Source: Chloroflexota bacterium
Lineage (GTDB): Bacteria > Chloroflexota > Dehalococcoidia > Tepidiformales > Tepidiformaceae
Direction: 5' to 3'
Length of the DNA stretch: 64,000 bases
NCBI GenBank assembly: GCA_026702615.1
Contig: JAPPBY010000017.1
Coordinates: forward strand, 215,651 to 279,650
The translations under genes and the position numbers were made by a program. Shown here piece by piece: positions 35,536-44,148 of the stretch (position 1 is the stretch's first letter; each line of letters opens with the position of its first letter). The notes under the pieces are model-generated. The model was not told the DNA's origin. It saw only the letters and a list, made by a program, of their open reading frames with translations, and searched no databases.

Positions 35536-36415
35536 GGAAGAATCCCTTTTCGTCGCGGAGCTCGGGGCGGTCGACGAGTGCGCGCTGGTCTCCGAACTTT
35601 GTGTCGCGCCACTGGAGAGCGGCCTTGAGGCCGTGCTCGCGGGAGCGGGCGCCGAATTCGGCAACGCTTGGCGCCAGGTGGGCGCGGGCGTCGTTCTCGG
35701 TGGCGATACGCTGGAGGGTACGGGCGCCCATGAGCTCGAGGCCGATGTTGATGATGCGCTTGTTCGCCGAGAGCAGCTCCGTATCGATCATGGCGAGGCG
35801 GTCGGCGAGGCCCTCGACCTCCTCTTCGAGCAGGTCGAGGGGGAGGGCCTTCATGACGAGGCCGATCTTGGCGGCGTCGGCGCCGGTGACGAAATCGCCG
35901 GAGAGCATGAGCCGCTTGGCCCACTGCGGCCCGACGTTGTAGAGCCACATGTTGTTGGGGAGGGCGCCCTGGGCGCGGGCCGGCGGGAAGCCGATGAGGG
36001 TGTCATCGGCGGCGATGATCATGTCGCAGAGCAGGGCGATGTCGGTGCCGCCGGCAACGCAGTATCCGTGGATCTGGGCGATGACGGGCTTGTGCATGTC
36101 GAAGATGGCCATGCGCAGGCGCTGGCCCCGCTCCATGCGCCAGGCGTCGTCGTCGAAGGAGCGGCCCTCGCGGGTGTGGTCGTCGGGATCGCGCTCGGCG
36201 AGGGGGCGGGGGGTGAGGTCGTAGCCGGCGCTGAAGGCGCGTCCGGCGCCGCGCAGGATGACGGTGTGAACGCGGTTGTCGTTGTCGGCGTCCCAGAGCG
36301 CCTGGTTCAGCTCCTGCTGGAGCTGGATGGAAAGCGCGTTCAGCTTCTCGGGACGGTTGAGCGTGATGCGGGCTCGTCCGCGTTCGACTTCGTAGATGAT
36401 GGTCTCGTAGTCCAT
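35525..36415 (-). CDS. Enoyl-CoA hydratase/isomerase (crotonase) family
   Basis: 296 aa. Seen: ITLNRPEKLNALSIQL, ILRGAGRAFSAGYDL, the oxyanion-hole segment GYCVAGGTDIALLCDMIIA and FxxPPARAQ. Crotonase-fold enzymes hydrate or isomerise enoyl-CoA. The ATG at 36415 has a GGGAGG SD; a longer upstream frame is not needed. It resembles the ECH at 49800 in the shared RGxGRAFSAGYDL segment, but has its own C-terminal region ELMGARTLQRIATE. First gene of the operon leading to the CaiB fusion. Confidence 0.93.
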   Translation of the reverse strand: MDYETIIYEVERGRARITLNRPEKLNALSIQLQQELNQALWDADNDNRVHTVILRGAGRAFSAGYDLTPRPLAERDPDDHTREGRSFDDDAWRMERGQRLRMAIFDMHKPVIAQIHGYCVAGGTDIALLCDMIIAADDTLIGFPPARAQGALPNNMWLYNVGPQWAKRLMLSGDFVTGADAAKIGLVMKALPLDLLEEEVEGLADRLAMIDTELLSANKRIINIGLELMGARTLQRIATENDARAHLAPSVAEFGARSREHGLKAALQWRDTKFGDQRALVDRPELRDEKGFFRDA

Positions 36416-36527
36416 GCGGACCTCCCGGAGGCGCCTGGTCGGCGGGTGCGTGCACGCCATTCTAGCGCTCGTTTCGGGGCGTTAGCGGCCCCTGTGGTAT
36501 CGTCAGGGAACAACGGGCGCAGCGCCG

Positions 36528-38099
36528 GTGCTGCGAAGCGGGCGAAAGAGCCGCCGCAAGGCCCGGCGCACGAACACCAAGACGCCCCTACCGACCGCGC
36601 ACGGATGCGCGGCGACGAGAGGACAGTTTCCCCCTTTGCCTTTGCGATTGTTCCGACGTACCAGCACCAAGACCGAAACAGAGACCCAGGACCGACCGAC
36701 CGACACCGACCGCTCCAGCGGCGCCGCAACCGCCACGCTGGAGGCGCCCGTCTCGCGCACGAGCGAGGATGAGCGCGATCCCTCGCAGCCGCGACGGAGG
36801 CGGCGCCGCTCACGCGGCGGCCGCCGGCGCAGGCGTCCCGAAGAGACGGCGCAGTCCGTCCACGAGAACGGCTCCCGCGAGAGTGGCTCACCAGACAATG
36901 GCTCCCGGGAGACTGGCTCGCGTGCGCGACGCGAACGGTTTCCAGATGTGCATGACGACGACCTGACCGAACCGGCGGCGTTCCATGCAGTGGGCGTGCG
37001 CGGGGCGGGCCTGCGCGCGATCGACGACCTTGGGTTCGAGCAGCCGACTCCCATCCAGGAACGCTCGATGCCGCTTCTGTACGAGGGGCGCGACGTGGTG
37101 GGGCTGGCGCAGACGGGAACGGGCAAGACGCTCGCCTTCGGCGAGCCGCTGGCTCGCTCCATCGACCCCGGCCGGAACGAGGTGCAGGGGCTCATCCTGC
37201 TACCCACCCGCGAACTCTGCGACCAGGTAACCGACGTCATGGCGCACCTGGGTGACTACTACGGCTTCACGACGATCCGGCTGGTGGGCGGCAAGCCCAT
37301 CAACCGCGACCTGGAGGCGCTTGAGCGGGGCGGCCACGTGATCGTGGGCACACCAGGACGCGTCATCGACCACCTGCGACGGCGGACGCTCTCGCTAAGG
37401 CGGGCCCACTTCGTGGTGCTCGACGAGGCGGACGAGATGCTCGACATCGGGTTCGCCAAGGACATCGACCAGATCCTGCGGCAGGCGCCGCTCGACCGGC
37501 AGACGGCGCTCTTCAGCGCGACGATGCCGATGAGCATCAGCCGGCTGGTGTGGCGCTACATGCGCGACTCCGAGCGGATCGAGGCCGCGCCGACGCAGTT
37601 GCAGCCGGTGGATACCGTCCGACAGCTGTACGTGGAAGTGGCCTCGCGGGACAAGTTCCACGCGCTGGAGCACCTGCACGACACGATGGACCTGGGCCGC
37701 TCGCTGATCTTCCGGCGAACGAAGGTCGGTGTGGACAAGCTAACCGCAGGTCTGCGACGCGACGGCATCCAGGCGCGCGCCATCCACGGCGACCTTCGCC
37801 AGGGCGAGCGCGACCGCGTCATGCGCGACTTCCGCAGCGGCAAGCTCGAGTGGCTGGTGGCGACGAACGTGGCCGCCCGCGGGCTCGACATTCCCGACAT
37901 CGCGCACGTCGTGAACTACGACGTGCCCCAGAACGCGGAGGAGTACATCCACCGCGTGGGCCGCACGGCGCGCGCCGGCAAGGAAGGCTCGGCGATCACG
38001 TTCGTGGGCGAATGGGAGCTGGGGGAATGGGAAGCGATCGTGGAGCGCGTGGGCGACGACGCCTTGGAGCACCTCGACATTCCGACCCGCTTCGACTAG
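36528..38099 (+). CDS. DEAD-box RNA helicase
   Basis: About 523 aa. Seen: Q motif GFEQPTPIQ, motif I AQTGTGKT, PTRELC, motif II LDEADEML, SAT (FSATMP), and motif VI HRVGRTARAG. These mark an RNA helicase for RNA folding, ribosome assembly or decay. The N-terminal ~150 residues are low complexity and strongly Arg/Ser/Gly-rich (RRRRRRSRGGRRRRRPEE and NGSRESGS-like repeats), unlike typical CshA or RhlE proteins, which have such tails at the C-terminus. The true start is uncertain; GTG 36528 is the furthest plausible. No SD is clear. Confidence 0.9.
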   Translation: MLRSGRKSRRKARRTNTKTPLPTAHGCAATRGQFPPLPLRLFRRTSTKTETETQDRPTDTDRSSGAATATLEAPVSRTSEDERDPSQPRRRRRRSRGGRRRRRPEETAQSVHENGSRESGSPDNGSRETGSRARRERFPDVHDDDLTEPAAFHAVGVRGAGLRAIDDLGFEQPTPIQERSMPLLYEGRDVVGLAQTGTGKTLAFGEPLARSIDPGRNEVQGLILLPTRELCDQVTDVMAHLGDYYGFTTIRLVGGKPINRDLEALERGGHVIVGTPGRVIDHLRRRTLSLRRAHFVVLDEADEMLDIGFAKDIDQILRQAPLDRQTALFSATMPMSISRLVWRYMRDSERIEAAPTQLQPVDTVRQLYVEVASRDKFHALEHLHDTMDLGRSLIFRRTKVGVDKLTAGLRRDGIQARAIHGDLRQGERDRVMRDFRSGKLEWLVATNVAARGLDIPDIAHVVNYDVPQNAEEYIHRVGRTARAGKEGSAITFVGEWELGEWEAIVERVGDDALEHLDIPTRFD

Positions 38100-38111
38100 C
38101 GAAGCCCTGAG

Positions 38112-38128
38112 CGTCTAGCGCCTAGACG
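38112..38128. repeat. Convergent-gene hairpin between helicase and ferredoxin
   Basis: Perfect 7-bp stem CGTCTAG, CGC, CTAGACG, overlapping the ferredoxin stop at 38122. Likely a bidirectional terminator or a stop-region hairpin; no U-tract. Confidence 0.45.
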
Positions 38129-38322
38129 TCCTCGATGGTGATGGCGCCGCTGGGACAGATCTCCGCGGCGTCTTCGGCCGCTTCGATGTCGTCGTCGCTC
38201 TCCGGGTGCTCAATGAGGATGTCGGGCCAGCCCAGTGAATCGGCCTTGAAGATGCTGGGCTGCAGGTAGTAGCACTGCCCGGCCTTCAGACAAATCGCTC
38301 GGTCGACGACGACTTTCTTCAT
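38122..38322 (-). CDS. Small ferredoxin with CX5C motif ([3Fe-4S] or [4Fe-4S] type)
   Basis: 66 aa. Seen: C11, C17 (CLKAGQC), C56 in ICPSGAI, matching the CX5C...CP pattern of actinobacterial-type ferredoxins that pass electrons to cytochromes P450 or other oxygenases. An acidic C-terminal half is typical. ATG start with AAGAGGTG SD upstream. The redox partner is not adjacent; a luciferase-like monooxygenase elsewhere in the window uses flavin, not this type of ferredoxin. Neighbour upstream is FAH-type hydrolase with a 46-base gap. Confidence 0.9.
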   Translation of the reverse strand: MKKVVVDRAICLKAGQCYYLQPSIFKADSLGWPDILIEHPESDDDIEAAEDAAEICPSGAITIEDV

Positions 38323-38368
38323 TGCGAAACACCTCTTGCGGGTCGGTGAAGCATAGCCGATGCGACGC

Positions 38369-39130
38369 TCAGGAACCGGCGACGACGGGATTGCTGAGAA
38401 TCCCCGCGCCGGTGACCTCGACCTCGACGGTGTCGCCGGGGCTGAGGGCCTGGGGCCGGCCAGGAGTGCCGCTGTAGATGATGTCGCCGGGCAGGAGCGT
38501 CATGACGGCGGCGGTGTAGCGCACGATCTCGGGGACATCGAGGATGAGCTCGTCGGAGCGCCCGTGCTGGGTTTCGACGCCGTTGGCGCGGGTGCGGACC
38601 TCGATCGCGTCGTAATCGAGCCCCGTCGCGATAGCGGGGCCGAAGACACCGAAGGTGTCGGCGCCCTTGGCGCGCCACCACTGGCCGTCGTTGGCCTGCC
38701 AGTCGCGCGCGCTCACGTCGTTTCCGGCGGTGTAGCCGAAGATGCCGGCGAGGGCCTCCTCGCGGGTGGGGGCGCTGAGCTCGCGGCCAATGACGATGAC
38801 GATCTCGCCCTCCGGGTCGACACGAGCGGAGGCGGCAGGAAGGCGGATGGGGTCGCCGGGGCCGGCGATGGAGGAGAGGGGCTTGAGGAAGAGCGTGGGC
38901 GGATCGGGCGCCGGCTGGCCGCCGAGGTGGCTGGCGTAGTTGAGCCCGACGCAGACGATGGAGCGGGGTTCGCAGGGGGGCAGGAGGCGCACATCGGCGA
39001 GGCCGATCGCTTCGCCGGTGCGCTCGGCGCCGTCCCAGAAGGGTTCGGCGATGACGGCGATGCGGTCGCCTTCGAGCAAACCGGCTCCGGTCGAGCCGTC
39101 GGGGCGGGCGAAGCGTACGTAGCGGTCCAT
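38369..39130 (-). CDS. Fumarylacetoacetate hydrolase (FAH) family protein
   Basis: 253 aa. Seen: FARPDGSTGAGLLEGDRIAV, IVCVGLNYASHLGGQ, the metal-binding motif EGEIVIVIGRELSAP and FTVIAPDRN-like segments before a C-terminal beta domain SGTPGRPQALSPGDTVEVEV. Members cleave C-C bonds or hydrate acylpyruvates in aromatic compound breakdown. ATG with GGGAGG SD. It follows proB by 20 bases, probably in one transcript, though a metabolic link is not obvious. Confidence 0.9.
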   Translation of the reverse strand: MDRYVRFARPDGSTGAGLLEGDRIAVIAEPFWDGAERTGEAIGLADVRLLPPCEPRSIVCVGLNYASHLGGQPAPDPPTLFLKPLSSIAGPGDPIRLPAASARVDPEGEIVIVIGRELSAPTREEALAGIFGYTAGNDVSARDWQANDGQWWRAKGADTFGVFGPAIATGLDYDAIEVRTRANGVETQHGRSDELILDVPEIVRYTAAVMTLLPGDIIYSGTPGRPQALSPGDTVEVEVTGAGILSNPVVAGS

Positions 39131-39150
39131 GGGGCCTCCCAGTCGCGCTC

Positions 39151-40251
39151 CTAGAGGAGCACGAGGTTATCGCGGTGGATGACCTCTTCGCCGTAGGCGT
39201 AGCCGAGGGTCTCGGCGATGAGGTCGCTGCGAAGGCCGCGGATGCGGAGCACTTCGCTGCTGGCGTAGTTCGTAATGCCGGCCGCGACGCGCTTGCCGTC
39301 GTCGTCGCGGACCTCGATAGCCTCTCCACGCTCGAAGGCGCCCTCGACGTCCTTCACGCCGGCGGGGAGCAGGCTGCGCCCGCGCTCGCGCAGGGCGGAT
39401 GCGGCGCCGCCATCGACGACGAGATGGCCGCTCACGCCGGCGTTCCCGAGGATCCAGCGCTTGCGACTCTCCAGCTGGTTGGTGGCGGGGGCGAAGCGAG
39501 TGCCGATGGCAGTCCCCTCCGCGGCGGTCAGGAGGGCATCGGGTGTGCGGCCGTTGGCGATGACGACGGCGGCCCCACCCTGCGTCGCGACGCGCGCGGC
39601 GCTGACCTTCGAGGTCATGCCGCCGCGGCCGGGGCCGTCGCCGGCGGCGTCCTCGTGGCGCTCGTCGATGGCGTCGACCTCGTCGATGAGGCGGGCGGAG
39701 GGGTCGAGGGCGGGGTCGGCAGTGTAGAGGCCGTCAACGTCGGTGAGGATGACGAGCAGGTCCGCGTCGATCAGGTTCGCGACGAAGGCGGAGAGGCTGT
39801 CGTTCTCGCCGATGCGGGAGGCGAGCACCTCGTCGAGGGCGACGGCATCGTTCTCGTTGACGACGGGGACGGCCCCGCAGTCGAGGAGGTCGCGGAGGGT
39901 GGTGCGGGCGTTCAGGTAGCCGAGGCGGTCGCTGAGGTCGCGGCGGGTGAGGAGGACCTGGGCGACGACGGTGTCGTGCCATTCGAAGAGCTCGTCCCAG
40001 CTCTGCATGAGGTGGCTCTGGCCGACGCTGGCGAGGGCCTGGCGGCTCAGCTCGGGGGCCTCGGGGCGGCGGCCGAGGACGTGGCGGCCGGCGGCCTGGG
40101 CGCCGCTGGAAACGATGGCGACCTCGCAGCCGGCTTCGCGCAGACGCGCGACCTGCCCCACGAGCCGTGACATCGCCACGAGATCGAGGCGATCGGAGCC
40201 GGCCGTGAGGAGGCTCGTGCCGAATTTGGCGACGATGCGGCGGTAGCGCAT
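39151..40251 (-). CDS. proB: Glutamate 5-kinase ProB
   Basis: 366 aa, the full length with PUA domain. First step of proline synthesis, phosphorylating L-glutamate. Seen: RIVAKFGTSLLTAGSDRLDL, VNENDAVALDEVL, GMTSKVSAARVATQGG and C-terminal PUA domain ending in GEEVIHRDNLVLL. ATG at 40251 comes 6 bases after TACCAT; a much longer upstream frame is not coding. It diverges from murJ by 84 bases. The proA gene is not in the window, so the pathway's next step is encoded elsewhere. Confidence 0.95.
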   Translation of the reverse strand: MRYRRIVAKFGTSLLTAGSDRLDLVAMSRLVGQVARLREAGCEVAIVSSGAQAAGRHVLGRRPEAPELSRQALASVGQSHLMQSWDELFEWHDTVVAQVLLTRRDLSDRLGYLNARTTLRDLLDCGAVPVVNENDAVALDEVLASRIGENDSLSAFVANLIDADLLVILTDVDGLYTADPALDPSARLIDEVDAIDERHEDAAGDGPGRGGMTSKVSAARVATQGGAAVVIANGRTPDALLTAAEGTAIGTRFAPATNQLESRKRWILGNAGVSGHLVVDGGAASALRERGRSLLPAGVKDVEGAFERGEAIEVRDDDGKRVAAGITNYASSEVLRIRGLRSDLIAETLGYAYGEEVIHRDNLVLL

Positions 40252-40257
40252 GGCTCC

Positions 40258-40263
40258 ATGGTA
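40258..40263 (-). promoter_or_regulatory. -10 box (TACCAT) for leaderless proB
   Basis: TACCAT on the minus strand ends 6 bases before the ATG at 40251. Confidence 0.5.
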
Positions 40264-40322
40264 GCGGCGCGGGGCGATGGCGCTACGTGGCGAAGCGCTG
40301 CGACCGCAGATCGGGGAGGCCG

Positions 40323-40328
40323 TACCAT
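40323..40328 (+). promoter_or_regulatory. -10 box (TACCAT) for leaderless murJ
   Basis: TACCAT ends 7 bases before the ATG at 40336; it is the same hexamer as proB's box on the other strand, and the two face outward. Confidence 0.5.
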
Positions 40329-40335
40329 GCCACGC

Positions 40336-41943
40336 ATGGCCGCCGAGGGGTCGTCCGAGGGAAGGCTTGATGGCGCACGCCAGGGGCTCGCGATCGCGGC
40401 GGCGATCGTCGCGTTCGGCTTCCTGGGGTCGCGTCTGCTGGGGGTGGTGCGCACGGCGGCGATCGCGGATGCGTTCGGCGCAAGCCCGGAGCTCGACGCC
40501 TACTGGGTGGCCTTCCGCGTTCCCGACCTGATCTTCCAGGTGCTGGCAGGGGCGACGCTGGGAAGCGCGTTCATCCCCGTGTTCACGCGGCTGTACCGGC
40601 GCGAGGGGACCGAGTCGGCGTGGAGGCTGGCGAGCAACGTCCTGACGATCGTGTTCGTCGCGACGGCGCTGCTCTGCCTGATTGCGCTGGCGCTGGCGCC
40701 GTGGCTCGTACCGCTGTTCGCGCCGGGGCTCGGCGACGACATCGGGCGCGGGGACGAGCTGACCTCGGAGGCGGTGAAGCTCACACGGATCATGCTGCTC
40801 TCGCCCCTGCTGCTCTCGGTAAGCGGGATGATCACGGGGATCCTGAACGCGCGGCAGCACTTCTTCCTGCCGGCGCTGGCGCCGTCGCTCTACAACATCG
40901 GCATCATCGTCGGGGCGCTGGCGCTGGCGGGGCGGTTCGGAGTGGAGGGGCTGGCGATCGGCGTGGTCGCGGGTTCGGCGGCCCACCTGGTCATCCAGGT
41001 TCCGGGGCTCGTACGGGAGCGGATGCGATACGGGTTCCGCCTCAACCTCGGCGACGCCCCCACGCTGGAGGTCGCGCGGCTGATGGCGCCACGCGTGCTG
41101 GGGCTGGCGGCGGCACAGGCGAACTTCGTTGTGACAACGACCTTCTTCGCCTCGAAGGTGGGGACGTCAGCGATCTCGGGGCTGACGTTCGCATGGCTGA
41201 TCGCCAGCCTGCCGGTCGCGCTCTTCGGCATCGCGCTTTCGACGGCCGCCTTCCCGACGCTAGCGGAACACGAGGCGGCGGGGGACCGGCGCAGCCTCCT
41301 GGAGACGGTCTCGCGAGTGCTGCGGACGATCCTGTTCTTCTCTATACCGGCCGCGCTGGGGCTGGCGTTCCTGCGCGAACCGGCAACGATGGTGCTCCTC
41401 GAACGAGGGGCGTTCAGCGCGGGTGACACGGCGATCACCTCGGCGGCGCTGGGGTTTCTCTGCCTCAGCATCGTGCCGCAGGCCGCGATCGAGATTCACA
41501 GCCGGGGCTTCTACGCGCTCGGGGACACGCGCACGCCGGTCCTGCTGACGGTGGGGGCGGTGGTGGTAAACATCGTCCTGAGCACGATCCTCTGGGAGCG
41601 GTACGGGGTGGAGGGGCTGGCGATCTCGCTGTCGGTGGCCTCGTGGCTGGAGTGGATCTTCCTGTACTGGCTGTACGCGAGGCGGACGGGGTCGGCGGCG
41701 GATGCGTTCCGGGACCTGCACGCGATCGCGCGCATCGCCGCGGCGGCGGCGGCGATGGCGCTGTTCCTCGGGCTGGTGCTGCCGACCTTCGACGAGCCCG
41801 GGTCGGCAGCGGCGTGGGTGACGGTGTTCGCGGCCGCGATCGCAGGGCTGGCGATCTACCTGGGGGTGGCGATCCTGCTGCGCGTGGAGGAGGTCGACGA
41901 GGCGCGAACCCGCCTGCTCGCACTGCTGCGACCGCGGGAGTAG
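40336..41943 (+). CDS. murJ: Lipid II flippase MurJ
   Basis: 535 aa with about 14 membrane segments. Exports lipid II for peptidoglycan. Seen: SRLLGVVRTAAIADAFGASPELDAYWVAFRVPDL at the N-terminus (a MurJ/MVF signature), GSAFIPVFTRLYRREG, MITGILNARQHFFLPALAPSLYN and the later helix with charged NAxxxL region. ATG at 40336 (after TACCAT) gives MAAEGSSEG at the start; earlier ATG 40327 is within the promoter. Its presence with gatD supports a cell wall with lipid II. Confidence 0.94.
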   Translation: MAAEGSSEGRLDGARQGLAIAAAIVAFGFLGSRLLGVVRTAAIADAFGASPELDAYWVAFRVPDLIFQVLAGATLGSAFIPVFTRLYRREGTESAWRLASNVLTIVFVATALLCLIALALAPWLVPLFAPGLGDDIGRGDELTSEAVKLTRIMLLSPLLLSVSGMITGILNARQHFFLPALAPSLYNIGIIVGALALAGRFGVEGLAIGVVAGSAAHLVIQVPGLVRERMRYGFRLNLGDAPTLEVARLMAPRVLGLAAAQANFVVTTTFFASKVGTSAISGLTFAWLIASLPVALFGIALSTAAFPTLAEHEAAGDRRSLLETVSRVLRTILFFSIPAALGLAFLREPATMVLLERGAFSAGDTAITSAALGFLCLSIVPQAAIEIHSRGFYALGDTRTPVLLTVGAVVVNIVLSTILWERYGVEGLAISLSVASWLEWIFLYWLYARRTGSAADAFRDLHAIARIAAAAAAMALFLGLVLPTFDEPGSAAAWVTVFAAAIAGLAIYLGVAILLRVEEVDEARTRLLALLRPRE

Positions 41944-41944
41944 C

Positions 41945-42232
41945 TCAGACGTTGATCAGCTCGGTCTCGATGTCGATGACCTCGGCGTCGAGGCGCCATC
42001 CCTCTATGGCGCCGGCTATCTCCTGTAGCTGGGCGTCGGCGTGAGCGCTCTCGCTGGAGAGGCAGGCGACGGCGATGGTCGTGAGGTCGAGGGCGTCGAG
42101 GTCGCCGGCCTCGCTGACGGCGGCGTTGTAGCGATGGCGGAGCCGTTCGACGACCGACTTCACGAGGGCGCGCTTCTCCTTGCGGGAGTGGGCGACGAAG
42201 CGGAGGCGGATGCGGAGGAGGCCGAGAACCAT
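41945..42232 (-). CDS. DUF503 (YlxP-like) protein
   Basis: 95 aa. Seen: LRIRLRFVAHSRKEKRALVKSVVERLRHRYNAAV, DALDLTTIAVACLSSE and IETELINV, matching DUF503. Members are often next to translation or maturation genes such as rbfA and infB, and are thought to act in ribosome-related processes. It starts 12 bases after scpB, in a three-gene operon with mtaB. It converges with murJ, with one base between the stops. Confidence 0.88.
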   Translation of the reverse strand: MVLGLLRIRLRFVAHSRKEKRALVKSVVERLRHRYNAAVSEAGDLDALDLTTIAVACLSSESAHADAQLQEIAGAIEGWRLDAEVIDIETELINV

Positions 42233-42244
42233 CGGTGGAACGGC

Positions 42245-42802
42245 TCAGATGTCGACGGTTTCGGGGGGATCGTCCTCGGGGAGGGGCGGGAGGTCGGAGG
42301 GGCCGAGGAGGCCGAAGTGCTCGTAGAAACGGGGGGCGGGGCGGTAGAGCCGGGGGCGTCCGGGCGAGCGAGCGGTGCCGACGTTCTCGATAAGGCCACG
42401 CTGTTCGAGGTTCGCCACGATGCGGTCGGAGTTGACGCCGCGGATGGCCTCGACTTCGCCACGCGTGCAGGGCTGGCGGTACGCGACGATGGTGAGGGTC
42501 TCGAGGGCGGCTCGCGAGAGGCGCACGGCGGCTTCCTGCCCGAGGAGTTGAGAGACGTAGGGCGCGTACTCGGGGGCCGTGACGAGCTGGTAGCGCCCGC
42601 CCTCCTCCTGGAGGCGCAGCCCGCGGGCCTCGTAATCGGCTGCGAGCCGTTCGAGCCCCGTGCGGATGGAGCGCTCACCGACGCCGGTGGCGCGGGCGAG
42701 CGCAGCCGCGCCGAGCGGCTCTTCGGAGGCGAGGAGGAGGGCCTCCAGCACCCAGGGGAGCTCGTCGCGGGAGGGGCGGTCGGGAGGGGTGGGGTCGGTC
42801 AT
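42245..42802 (-). CDS. scpB: Segregation and condensation protein ScpB
   Basis: 185 aa, subunit of the SMC-ScpAB condensin. Seen: two winged helices with LPWVLEALLLASEEPLG, ETLTIVAYRQPCTRGEVEAIRGVNSD and GLIENVGTARSPGRPRLYR, the last being the ScpB signature. It begins within the mtaB gene's last codons by a 4-base ATGA-type overlap. ScpA and SMC are not in the window. The C-terminal end is acidic and Pro-rich. Confidence 0.93.
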   Translation of the reverse strand: MTDPTPPDRPSRDELPWVLEALLLASEEPLGAAALARATGVGERSIRTGLERLAADYEARGLRLQEEGGRYQLVTAPEYAPYVSQLLGQEAAVRLSRAALETLTIVAYRQPCTRGEVEAIRGVNSDRIVANLEQRGLIENVGTARSPGRPRLYRPAPRFYEHFGLLGPSDLPPLPEDDPPETVDI

Positions 42803-44085
42803 GCGGCACTCCCCACGCTGGCCGCGAGACCATCGCCCAGAGGCTCTCCGAGGGCGGCGGGCGTGATGCGACCCGCCAGGTCGTCGGCGCTCTCGGCGTA
42901 GACGGAGACGTAGTTGTCGGTGAGACCGTGCCAGCGTGGGCCCCCGGGGTTGGTGCGCAGCTCTTCCCAGAGCACGGGGCGGACCTCGCCGCTGAATCGG
43001 GCGCGGAAGGCGGCGGCGAGGTCGTCGGCGAGCGCGAGGAGGCGGGCCATGCGCTCCTTGCGCACCTCAACGGGGACCTGGTCCGGCATGACCGCGGCGG
43101 CGGTACGGGCGCGGGGGGAGTAGGGGAAGGCGTGGATGCGGGCGAAGGCGGCCTCCTCGCAGAGTGCGAGGGTGGCGGCGAAGTCGCCGTCGGTTTCGCC
43201 GGGAAAGCCCGCGATGACATCGGTGGTGACGGCAGCATCGGGGACAGCGGCGCGGATGCGGTCAAGGGCGTCCTGGTAGGCGGCAACGTCGTAGCGGCGG
43301 CGCATGCGTGCGAGGACGGGGTCGGCGCCGGACTGGAGGGCGAGGTGGAAGTGGGGCATTAGGCGGGGGTCGTCCCAGAGCGCGAGTAGTTCGGGAGTGA
43401 TGTCCTGGGGTTGGAGGGAGCTGAAGCGCAGGCGGGGGGTCTCGGTGCGGGCGAGCACACCGGCAATCAGGTCGCGGGGGGTGAGGGGGTCGGGGAGGTC
43501 GCGGCCCCAGGCGCCGAGCTGCGTGCCGGTCAGCACGACCTCGCGGGCGCCGCGCGCGTGGGCAGTGGCGACATCGCGGGAAACGTCGTCGATCGAGCGC
43601 GAGACCTCGCGGCCGCGGGTTCGGGGAACGATGCAGAAGGCACAGACGTCGTTGCAGCCCTCCTGCGCCTTCACGAACGAGCGGGTGTGGAGGTTGGGGG
43701 TGGGAGCGGGGGCGGGTGGGGCGGGAGCAGGGGCAGACGCGGTCAGCGTCTCGACGAGGCGGGCGTGCTCGGCCTCGGTCGTGCCGGTGACGAAGTCAGC
43801 GCCGAGCGCCTCGACGACCTCCTCGCCAGCGGAGCGTGGATAGCAGCCAGTCACGGCAACGGGGGCGGCAGGGGAGAGGCGGCGGGCGGCGCGGATGAGG
43901 CGTCGCGACTTGCGGTCGGCGGCGTGCGTGACGGAGCAGGTGTTGACGACGACGGCGTCTGCCTCGCACATGGCATCGACGACGTCGTAGCCGGCGGCGC
44001 CGAGGCGGGCGGCGATGGACTCGCTATCGGCGAGGTTGAGCTTGCAGCCGAGGGTGAGCACGGACGCGACGGGGCGGCGGGGCAT
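42799..44085 (-). CDS. mtaB: tRNA-t6A37 methylthiotransferase MtaB
   Basis: 428 aa radical SAM methylthiotransferase converting t6A37 to ms2t6A37. Seen: SVLTLGCKLNLADSE, NTCSVTHAADRKS, VTGCYPR (the N-terminal UPF0004 cluster), the radical SAM cluster EGCNDVCAFCIVPRTRG and C-terminal TRAM-like region VSVYAE. An Ala/Pro-rich linker (about 115-130) separates the domains. ATG at 44085 follows TACCAT by 6 bases. Operon with scpB and DUF503. Length is close to the usual 430. Confidence 0.93.
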   Translation of the reverse strand: MPRRPVASVLTLGCKLNLADSESIAARLGAAGYDVVDAMCEADAVVVNTCSVTHAADRKSRRLIRAARRLSPAAPVAVTGCYPRSAGEEVVEALGADFVTGTTEAEHARLVETLTASAPAPAPPAPAPTPNLHTRSFVKAQEGCNDVCAFCIVPRTRGREVSRSIDDVSRDVATAHARGAREVVLTGTQLGAWGRDLPDPLTPRDLIAGVLARTETPRLRFSSLQPQDITPELLALWDDPRLMPHFHLALQSGADPVLARMRRRYDVAAYQDALDRIRAAVPDAAVTTDVIAGFPGETDGDFAATLALCEEAAFARIHAFPYSPRARTAAAVMPDQVPVEVRKERMARLLALADDLAAAFRARFSGEVRPVLWEELRTNPGGPRWHGLTDNYVSVYAESADDLAGRITPAALGEPLGDGLAASVGSAA

Positions 44086-44091
44086 GGCGGT

Positions 44092-44097
44092 ATGGTA
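44092..44097 (-). promoter_or_regulatory. -10 box (TACCAT) for leaderless mtaB
   Basis: TACCAT on the minus strand ends 6 bases before the ATG at 44085. Confidence 0.5.
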
Positions 44098-44148
44098 TCG
44101 CCACGCGGGGACAGGGGGCAGGGCGGGGCCGAAGGGGGAGGCAACACC

